Assembly (NCBI GenBank): GCA_903913315.1
Contig: CAIWKX010000016.1
Span: 1 to 33,676, forward strand
Direction: 5' to 3'
Origin: an uncultured Bacteroidota bacterium
GTDB lineage: Bacteria > Bacteroidota > Bacteroidia > Flavobacteriales > Flavobacteriaceae
Length of the DNA stretch: 33,676 nt
Below the pieces are notes generated by a model. That model was not told the DNA's origin, searched no databases, and worked only from the letters and a program-made list of their open reading frames with translations. Of the stretch, positions 24,766 through 31,380 are shown in pieces; position 1 is the stretch's first letter, and every line of letters starts with the position of its first letter. The translations under genes and the position numbers were made by a program.

Positions 24766-25524
24766 CTAATTTTCCACAATCATAATCTCTACTCTTCTAT
24801 TATCATCTTCTTCTTGTATATTCTTTTCAGGAATTGGATGAATAGGTCTTGTAACGCCATACCCTTTATAAGTCAAACGCTTTTTATCGATTTTATTTTG
24901 AATGAGATACGTATAAATGGCTTTAGCTCTAGCGGCAGAAACATCATCGGGATCAGTAATTTTTTTACAACAAATATGCCCTTGAATTTCTATTTTCAAT
25001 TTGGGATTAGCATTCATTACACCTAATAATTCTTTTAAAGTAGGTTCCGATTTTGGGACCGTCTTATCGGAATTATTATAGAAATAGATGTTTTTTAATT
25101 TGATTAAATCTCCTTTTTTAGAAGTTTTAATTTTGCTAGCTAATTTGTCTTCTGCTTTCTCTTTTTGATAATAAACAACTACTTTCCTATTCGCTGCCTG
25201 AACTTTAGATTGCTTAAAATCTTCTCCCATAGGCACTAATAAAACTGAAGGACTAACACTAATATTGCTTTCTTTTAATGTATTGAGTACCGAGTTGATG
25301 CGTTTCAAAGACAACGCTTTGTTATAAGCACGAACGTCAACATTGTCGCAGTAACCCGAAAGTTTTGTCACCACACTATTTGGATTATCGGCAATCAATT
25401 TTTGAAGGATTGCAGCCGAACTTTGATTAGGAGTTGCAACATTAAAATCAAAAAAAACTTCCATTTTGTCTTGTGAAAAACCAGACACAAATACCATTAG
25501 CAATACCAATAATTTAACTCTCAT
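24766..25524 (-). CDS. OmpA-family protein with two OmpA-like modules (third of three)
   Basis: A 252-residue exported protein with signal peptide 1-18. It holds two OmpA-like modules. The first (about 21-120) keeps the canonical GYCD (57-60) and NRKV positions. The second (about 140-252) has a complete RxxA helix (SAARAKAIYTYL) and NRRVE, but reads GHICC (182-186) where typical OmpA has GHTD, so the ligand-binding aspartate is a cysteine. OmpA modules bind the diaminopimelate of peptidoglycan; the second module may not. It is the last gene of a three-gene set and starts two bases after its neighbour's stop. Confidence 0.85.
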   Translation of the reverse strand: MRVKLLVLLMVFVSGFSQDKMEVFFDFNVATPNQSSAAILQKLIADNPNSVVTKLSGYCDNVDVRAYNKALSLKRINSVLNTLKESNISVSPSVLLVPMGEDFKQSKVQAANRKVVVYYQKEKAEDKLASKIKTSKKGDLIKLKNIYFYNNSDKTVPKSEPTLKELLGVMNANPKLKIEIQGHICCKKITDPDDVSAARAKAIYTYLIQNKIDKKRLTYKGYGVTRPIHPIPEKNIQEEDDNRRVEIMIVEN

Positions 25525-25526
25525 AT

Positions 25527-26309
25527 CTATTCTTTTTCTAGTATTAAAATCTCCACTCTTCTGTTCTCCTCTTCTTCTAACGCATTTTTTTCGGGTATCG
25601 TATAAATAGTTCTTGTAACTCCATACCCTTTATAAGCCAATCTTTTTCTGTCAATTTTATTAAGAATTAAAAAATTATAAATAGCTTTAGCTCTAGCAGC
25701 AGAAACCGATTCTGCTTCATTTGGAAGTTTACAACAAATATGCCCCTGAATTTCTATTTTAAGTTTTGGATTATCCACCAATACACACAACAAATCATAT
25801 AAGACCGATTGTGATTTCGGAACTATTTTGGCAGAATTATTATAAAAATATAAGTTGGGTAATCTAATTAAATCCCCTTTTTTAGAAGAATCAACCTGTT
25901 TTTTAAGTTGTAAATCAGCGTTTTTTACGGTTGCAATTCCTTTCTTTTCTTGAAAAATAAGTGTCACTCTTCGGTTTTCTCCTTGCACTTTAGATTGCTC
26001 AAAATCTTTCCCAAAGCCTCTAATTTCTATATCTTTTTTAACAGCAACCTTACTGGCTTTCAAAAAATCATAAACCACGTAAACGCGCTTCAAAGCCAAA
26101 GTATCATTGTATTGACTTGTTCCTTTCCAATCACAAAAGCCATAAAGTTTAGTTACCTCATAATCCTTTCCTTCAGCAATCCAAGTATTGATTTTCTTAA
26201 CCGCTGTCTCATTCAAATCGTATTTGTCGAAATCGAAATAAACGTTGAATTTCTCTTGTGCCTCAATACAAAATGACATCAGAAATAGGATAATCAGAAA
26301 CTTTTTCAT
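25527..26309 (-). CDS. OmpA-family protein with two OmpA-like modules (second of three)
   Basis: A 260-residue paralogue of its two neighbours. Signal peptide 1-18 is followed by module 1 (about 20-125, with GFCD at 57-60 and ENRRV) and module 2 (about 145-260). Module 2 again has GHICC (189-193), a VSAARAKAIYNFL helix and ENRRVEI near the C-terminus. It is closest in sequence to the third gene, sharing long C-terminal stretches such as the KGDLI region and KLKIEIQGHICCK. Gaps of six and two bases to the adjacent genes imply one mRNA. Confidence 0.86.
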   Translation of the reverse strand: MKKFLIILFLMSFCIEAQEKFNVYFDFDKYDLNETAVKKINTWIAEGKDYEVTKLYGFCDWKGTSQYNDTLALKRVYVVYDFLKASKVAVKKDIEIRGFGKDFEQSKVQGENRRVTLIFQEKKGIATVKNADLQLKKQVDSSKKGDLIRLPNLYFYNNSAKIVPKSQSVLYDLLCVLVDNPKLKIEIQGHICCKLPNEAESVSAARAKAIYNFLILNKIDRKRLAYKGYGVTRTIYTIPEKNALEEEENRRVEILILEKE

Positions 26310-26315
26310 TAGATT

Positions 26316-27176
26316 TTATTTTTCCAAAATCATAATCTCTACCCGTCGGTTTCTAGCGGCTTCCGCCTCACTTTTTTCAGGAATCGGAAACTTGGGTTTG
26401 GTGACCCCAAAACCTTTTACCTGAATTCTTTTTTCACTAATACTTTCTGAAACCAACACTCGTTTTACTTGCCGAGCTCTTTCCAAAGATAAGTTTCTTG
26501 CATCCTTAGGCACACAACAAATATGTCCTTGAATTTCAATTTTTAATTTCGGAAAAGTATTCATCACAAGTATCAATTCATCAATCGCTCTTTTGGAAGT
26601 AGGCATTATGGCAAACGTATTTACATAAAAATTAATATCATTCAACCGAATCAGCGTTCCTTTTCTTGACAATTTAATTTTATCTACAAGCGTAGCATTT
26701 TCAGGAAAATTCATAGTTTCTTCCTCAATAGGAACAACTTCTTCAGGAACGACCTCTTTGGGCTTAATCCCCAATATCTCGTCTTCACGAGCCAAATCTT
26801 TCGATAGAATATAGTAAATCGTCACTTTCCGATTCTCAGCCTTATTCTTCGATTGTTTAAAATTCTCGCCAAAACTTCTAGTTTTAAAGTCTTCCCGAAT
26901 TTTAACTTGATTCTTTATTTGATTAAAAATAAAATTAACTCGTTTTTTAGACAACGTATCATTAAAACCATTAGTCCCGTCCTCATCAGTATAGCCGTTT
27001 ATAGCAACTATTTTACTGTCTTTATTAGCCAAAATCCAATCTTGGAGTCTTTTGCTTTCCGTTTTGGTAGCCTCAAATTTATTGCTGTCAAAAAAAACAG
27101 TAAATTGTTCTTGTGCCTTTAACAATTGAAAGGAAAAGAAAATCAAAGTGCAGAGTAATAATTTCTTCATATTCAT
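26316..27176 (-). CDS. OmpA-family protein with two OmpA-like modules (first of three)
   Basis: A 286-residue member, the first of the operon. The signal peptide is about 1-21; a second ATG at codon 3 is an alternative start. Module 1 (about 24-125) has GYTD (61-64) and NRKV. An acidic linker with KEVVPEEVVPIEEE (140-153) separates it from module 2 (about 165-286), which has GHICC (217-221), the LSLERARQV helix and NRRVEIM. The linker is missing from the other two. Tethering the outer membrane to peptidoglycan is the family role; here it is inference. Confidence 0.86.
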   Translation of the reverse strand: MNMKKLLLCTLIFFSFQLLKAQEQFTVFFDSNKFEATKTESKRLQDWILANKDSKIVAINGYTDEDGTNGFNDTLSKKRVNFIFNQIKNQVKIREDFKTRSFGENFKQSKNKAENRKVTIYYILSKDLAREDEILGIKPKEVVPEEVVPIEEETMNFPENATLVDKIKLSRKGTLIRLNDINFYVNTFAIMPTSKRAIDELILVMNTFPKLKIEIQGHICCVPKDARNLSLERARQVKRVLVSESISEKRIQVKGFGVTKPKFPIPEKSEAEAARNRRVEIMILEK

Positions 27177-27284
27177 AGAACGAAGTTACGGAAAATAAAT
27201 TTTGCAAAAGCACAATTACCACCAATAAATACGCCCGCTATTTATTCGAAATCATTAAAAAAATGAACAAAGAAATAAAATAAG

Positions 27285-27560
27285 TATTAGAAATTCAATT
27301 CATGTCTTTAGAAGATTGATTCATATCTTTAGAAGATTGATTCTTACCTTTAGAAATTCAATTCAAACCTATAGAAACTTTAGTCATGCCTTTAGAAATT
27401 TAACTCTAACCTTTAGAAAATATTTTCTTTTCTTTAGAAATTAAATTTACACCTTTAGAATATTGAATCGTGCCTTTGGAAATTCTGCTCATGCCTTTAG
27501 AAACTTTAGTCATGCCTTTAGAAAACACAAAGTCTTTAGAAAATCAAAAGCCTTTAGATG
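27285..27560. repeat. 21-bp tandem array 3 (11 units, then shorter ones)
   Basis: Eleven units of exactly 21 bp run from 27285 to 27515, then two of 18 bp and a final partial one. Only CTTTAGAA (9 or 10 bases with the next A) is well conserved; the other 11-12 bases vary widely. Units 4 and 10 share CTTTAGTCATGC ends. It lies 109 bases upstream of the first OmpA gene and next to the glutamine synthetase terminator. No convincing frame crosses it. Together with 27177-27284, which shows nothing recognisable, it fills the gap between these genes. Confidence 0.9.
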
Positions 27561-27567
27561 AAAAACA

Positions 27568-27599
27568 AAACCCCGATTCAAGATTTTGAATCGGGGTTT
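27568..27599 (-). terminator. Intrinsic terminator for glutamine synthetase
   Basis: A perfect 14-bp stem (AAACCCCGATTCAA with TTGAATCGGGGTTT) on a GATT loop, followed on the minus strand by a T-rich tract. It lies 94 bases beyond the stop codon of the glutamine synthetase gene. Confidence 0.92.
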
Positions 27600-27683
27600 C
27601 TATTCTCTATATTCTATCCTCTATTTTCTATGTTCTATTTTCTATGTTCTATTTTCTATGTTCTATTTTCTATGTTCTATTCT
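27600..27683. repeat. Longest heptad-periodic tract (12 units)
   Basis: Twelve 7-bp units in register. After CTATTCT, CTATATT and CTATCCT it alternates CTATTTT and CTATGTT four times, so the effective period is 14 bp. It lies between the stop codon of the glutamine synthetase gene and its terminator, so it would be transcribed. Confidence 0.9.
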
Positions 27684-27692
27684 CTCAAAAAT

Positions 27693-29882
27693 CTATCTCG
27701 TAAATAACAACTCTCTGTATTTAACCAACGTCCAAGTTTCATTATCTACTAAAAGTTCCAATTTATCACAATGTTCTCTAATTACTTCAAAGTAAGGCTT
27801 CACTTTATCACAATACGATTCTGCCATTTTTTGAGCATCGGTCAAAGCATTCGCTTTTTTACGAGCTTCAGTCATAGCTTCTACTTGTGTATGGATTCCT
27901 TCAATATGTTCTGAAATTTCTTTAATTAAAACAATTTGCTCTTTCGCAATTTTCTCAAAAGCTGCCCCGAAGATTTCTTTCAATCCACGAACGTTTTCAA
28001 TCAACGTATTTTGATAACGAATAGCCGTAGGAATTACATGATTTCTTGCAATATCACCTAAAACTCTTCCTTCTATTTGAATTTTCTTAGTGTATTCTTC
28101 TAATTCAATTTCATAACGCGCTTCCACTTCAACGTGGTTCATTACGTTCAAATCTTTAAATAAATCCAAGGCTTTTTGAGATACTTTAGCTTTCAAAGCT
28201 GCTGGTGTCGTTTTATGATTGCTCAATCCACGTTTCTTAGCTTCCTTTTCCCAAGCATCACTATAACCATCACCTTCAAAAAGAATTTTTTTAGTCCCTT
28301 TAATATATTCTCTCAATACATTAAAAATAGCCTCATCTTTCTTTAAATCTTTTTTATCAATCAAAGCATCTACTTCTTTTTTGAAATCTTTCAATTGTTT
28401 TGCAACAATAGAATTCAAAGTAGTCATAGCATTTGCACAGTTAGCAGAAGAACCAACCGCTCTAAATTCAAATTTATTCCCAGTAAAAGCAAATGGTGAC
28501 GTTCTGTTTCTATCGGTATTGTCAAGCATGACGTCTGGAATTTTACCTACTACATTCAATTTCAAATCTGTTTTTTCTTCTGGAGAAAGTTTCCCTTTAG
28601 AAACACCTTCTAATTCCGCTAAAACTTTAGTCAATTGTTCTCCAATGAAAACAGAAATAATAGCTGGTGGCGCTTCATTAGCACCAAGTCTGTGGTCATT
28701 ACTTGCCGTTGCAATAGAAGCACGAAGTAATTCTTCATAGTCTTGAACCGCTTTAATCGTATTGATAAAGAACGATAAAAATTGTAAATTACTCATTGGC
28801 GTTTTTCCCGGAGAAAGTAAATTCACTCCTGTATCTGTAGCCATTGACCAGTTGTTATGTTTTCCGGAACCATTTACTCCTTTAAAAGGTTTCTCATGAA
28901 ACAACACTTTAAAATCATGACGCTCTCCTACTTTCGACATTACATCCATTAACAAGGAGTTGTGATCCACTGCCAAATTTGTTTCTTCAAATATTGGAGC
29001 CAATTCAAATTGGTTTGGAGCTACTTCATTATGGCGTGTTTTTACAGGAATCCCTAACAACATACATTCTTCTTCCAATTCTCTCATATAATTTAAAGCA
29101 CGAGATGGAATAGAACCAAAATAATGGTCATCCAATTGTTGTCCTTTGGCAGAAGTATGCCCCAACAAAGTTCTACCGGTCATTACAATATCAGGACGAG
29201 AATTAGCCAAAGCCGAATCTACCAAGAAATATTCTTGCTCCCATCCTAAAGTTGCGGTTACTTTCTTAACGTTTTTATCAAAATATTTACACACATCAGT
29301 AGCAGCTTCATCAACAGCGTTTAACGCACGTAAAAGTGGCGTTTTATAATCTAAAGCTTCACCAGTATACGAAATGAAAACAGTTGGAATGCATAAAGTA
29401 GTTCCGAAGATAAATGCAGGAGAAGTTGGATCCCAGGCAGTATATCCACGAGCTTCAAAGGTGTTTCTAATGCCTCCATTTGGGAAAGAAGAGGCATCTG
29501 GCTCTTGTTGTACTAATTGTCCGCCTCCAAATTTTTCAACAGGATCAGAACCATCATAAGAGGTTTCAAAAAACGCATCATGTTTTTCAGCAGTTGTTCC
29601 TGTTAAGGGTTGAAACCAGTGGGTATAATGAGTTACGCCTTTAGACAAAGCCCACTCTTTCATACCCATTGCAATATAATCAGCTAATTTTCTGTCTATT
29701 TTAGTTCCATGCTGCACAGCATCTTTCACTCCTTTATAAGCATCAGAAGTTAAATACTGCTTCATTGCTTTATCATTAAACACATTAGAACCAAAAAGAT
29801 CTGATTTTCTACCAGCTTCTTCAAATTTTACAGGTTTTCTACCTGATGCATCTTTTAATGCTTGGAAACGTAAAGTTGACAT
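27693..29882 (-). CDS. glnN: Glutamine synthetase, type III
   Basis: A 729-residue enzyme that makes glutamine from glutamate, ammonia and ATP. The length and sequence fit GSIII, the large dodecameric form common in Bacteroidota, rather than the 450-470-residue GSI. The N-terminal GSIII domain holds SDLFGSNVFNDKAM. Catalytic segments include QEYFLVD, KTRHNEVAPNQFE and the ATP-binding NGSGKHNNWSM. The C-terminal helical region (from about 560) is specific to GSIII. It has a promoter box 40 bases upstream and a terminator after an unusually repeat-rich 3' region. Confidence 0.96.
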   Translation of the reverse strand: MSTLRFQALKDASGRKPVKFEEAGRKSDLFGSNVFNDKAMKQYLTSDAYKGVKDAVQHGTKIDRKLADYIAMGMKEWALSKGVTHYTHWFQPLTGTTAEKHDAFFETSYDGSDPVEKFGGGQLVQQEPDASSFPNGGIRNTFEARGYTAWDPTSPAFIFGTTLCIPTVFISYTGEALDYKTPLLRALNAVDEAATDVCKYFDKNVKKVTATLGWEQEYFLVDSALANSRPDIVMTGRTLLGHTSAKGQQLDDHYFGSIPSRALNYMRELEEECMLLGIPVKTRHNEVAPNQFELAPIFEETNLAVDHNSLLMDVMSKVGERHDFKVLFHEKPFKGVNGSGKHNNWSMATDTGVNLLSPGKTPMSNLQFLSFFINTIKAVQDYEELLRASIATASNDHRLGANEAPPAIISVFIGEQLTKVLAELEGVSKGKLSPEEKTDLKLNVVGKIPDVMLDNTDRNRTSPFAFTGNKFEFRAVGSSANCANAMTTLNSIVAKQLKDFKKEVDALIDKKDLKKDEAIFNVLREYIKGTKKILFEGDGYSDAWEKEAKKRGLSNHKTTPAALKAKVSQKALDLFKDLNVMNHVEVEARYEIELEEYTKKIQIEGRVLGDIARNHVIPTAIRYQNTLIENVRGLKEIFGAAFEKIAKEQIVLIKEISEHIEGIHTQVEAMTEARKKANALTDAQKMAESYCDKVKPYFEVIREHCDKLELLVDNETWTLVKYRELLFTR

Positions 29883-29922
29883 AAAAATTAATTTTTAAAA
29901 GTTATACCCTTATAATTTGATG

Positions 29923-29930
29923 CAAATATA
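29923..29930 (-). promoter_or_regulatory. Putative -7 box of glutamine synthetase gene
   Basis: On the minus strand this reads TATATTTG, an exact TAnnTTTG match, 40 bases before the ATG. Confidence 0.6.
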
Positions 29931-29999
29931 ATACAATTTTAATTAAAAAATAAATATACCCTATTTTTTTAGGGGTTAATTCAATAATTATTGATTTTA

Positions 30000-30069
30000 A
30001 AATATGAAATATGAATTTTCACTAATACTGAATAAAGGTTACCTTTGTAATTCATAATTCGTAATTCAT
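30000..30069. repeat. Two heptad tracts around the terC promoter
   Basis: AAATATG occurs twice in register at 30000-30013. After the -7 box, AATTCAT, AATTCGT and AATTCAT fill 30049-30069, right up to the start of the gene. The second tract would be the 5' untranslated region. Confidence 0.65.
30040..30047 (+). promoter_or_regulatory. Putative -7 box of the TerC-family gene
   Basis: TACCTTTG matches TAnnTTTG and lies 28 bases before the ATG at 30076. No manganese (yybP-ykoY) riboswitch structure is apparent in the short leader. Confidence 0.55.
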
Positions 30070-30075
30070 AATTAA

Positions 30076-31047
30076 ATGATGGTTTGGATTTTATTTATAG
30101 CAGCCGTTTTACTCTTTTTAGCTTTAGATTTAGGAATCTTCAACAAAACACCTCATATCATAAGTTCCAAAGAAGCGGGTATGTGGACTGGAATTTGGGT
30201 GACTTTATCTTTTGCCTTTTCTGGAGTCATTTATTGGCTGTACAACAATAACTATGTCTGTAATCCAGACCATCTCAAACCATCTGTGGCTTCTATGAAA
30301 TTTATCACGGGTTATTTGATTGAATTATCGTTAAGTGCTGATAATATTTTTGTTATTGCGGTCATCTTTGCTTCTTTTAAAATAGCACAAAAATACCAAC
30401 ACCGTGTTTTGTTTTGGGGAATTATTGGCGCCATCATTTTTAGAGGCTTAATGATATTCTTTGGCGTAATCCTAATTAGACAAATCGACTGGATTACCTA
30501 TGTCTTTGGAGGATTTCTAGTATTTACAGCTCTGAAAATGCTTTTCAAAAAAGAGGAAGACGAATTCGACCCTAAAGAATCATTCGTCTATAAGATGATT
30601 GGAAAAATAATCCCAATTACACATCATAGAGACAAAGAACATTTTATCATTAAAGAAAACAATCGCAATTATGCTACGCCATTATTGATAACACTTATTG
30701 TTATTGAAGTCATGGATATGGTTTTTGCCATGGATAGCGTTCCTGCTATTCTTGCTATTACTTCCGACCCTTTCTTGGTGTTTAGCTCTAATATTTTTGC
30801 CATACTTGGTTTGCGTTCCATGTATTTCTTCTTGGCAAATATGTTGGAAAAATTTAGTTATTTAGAATATAGCCTGATTGCCATTCTAACTTTTGTTGGA
30901 ATTAAAATGTTAATCATTCATTATTATAAATTCCCAGAATGGATTTCACTCAGCTTTATAGCGATTTCGCTGTTAACAGGAATAGTCGTTTCTTTACTAA
31001 AAACTGAAAAAGAAGAACTTGAAAAACCATCTAAAGAGGAAGAATAA
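30076..31047 (+). CDS. TerC/Alx-family integral membrane protein
   Basis: A 323-residue inner-membrane protein with about eight to nine hydrophobic helices. The two family signatures, ELSLSADNIFVIAVIF (83-98) and VFAMDSVPAILAIT, hold the conserved acidic residues that are thought to bind metal. The charged loop at about 178-200 separates the halves. Relatives such as Alx export manganese and help metal loading of exported proteins, or are linked to tellurite resistance; which applies here is unknown. It is a single-gene unit with its own promoter. Confidence 0.92.
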   Translation: MMVWILFIAAVLLFLALDLGIFNKTPHIISSKEAGMWTGIWVTLSFAFSGVIYWLYNNNYVCNPDHLKPSVASMKFITGYLIELSLSADNIFVIAVIFASFKIAQKYQHRVLFWGIIGAIIFRGLMIFFGVILIRQIDWITYVFGGFLVFTALKMLFKKEEDEFDPKESFVYKMIGKIIPITHHRDKEHFIIKENNRNYATPLLITLIVIEVMDMVFAMDSVPAILAITSDPFLVFSSNIFAILGLRSMYFFLANMLEKFSYLEYSLIAILTFVGIKMLIIHYYKFPEWISLSFIAISLLTGIVVSLLKTEKEELEKPSKEEE

Positions 31048-31329
31048 AAGTTTCATTCAAATAGCTTAAGAGCACTTTACTTTATTAAAGAATAAAGCAC
31101 GAGTTATTCTTCATCGCTCTCAAAAAATCATATACTATTCAATATAGTAGTTTTAATACTAAATAGTATTAAACTAAAATGGATTACCTTCAATCAATCA
31201 AGGGATTTTAAAAATATTTCATCCAAAGAAAATCAATAATACAAGGCTTCAAATATCTATTAAAAAAGCACTCAATATAATCCATTGAAACAATTCCTTT
31301 TGGATAGACAAAAAAATATCCTCTTAATA
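31048..31329. other. Intergenic region with AT-rich hairpins
   Basis: No gene is seen between the TerC-family gene and the terminator at 31330. Two adjoining hairpins are visible: TACTAT/ATAGTA (31133-31149) and AGTTTTAATACT/AGTATTAAACT (31149-31175, one bulge). Neither is followed by a T run. The rest is featureless AT-rich DNA. Confidence 0.55.
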
Positions 31330-31358
31330 AAAAAACCCTTCAATAAAAATTGAAGGGC
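31330..31358 (-). terminator. Intrinsic terminator of the T9SS adhesin gene
   Basis: On the minus strand CCCTTCAA pairs with TTGAAGGG around a six-base loop and is followed by seven T. It lies 22 bases after the stop codon. Confidence 0.88.
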
Positions 31359-31380
31359 TTAAAATTTATTCTAATTAGAA

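Noticed and set aside
29931..30075. Manganese riboswitch before the TerC-family gene
   Set aside because: The leader after the -7 box is under 30 bases and consists of a heptad tract; there is no room for the structure.
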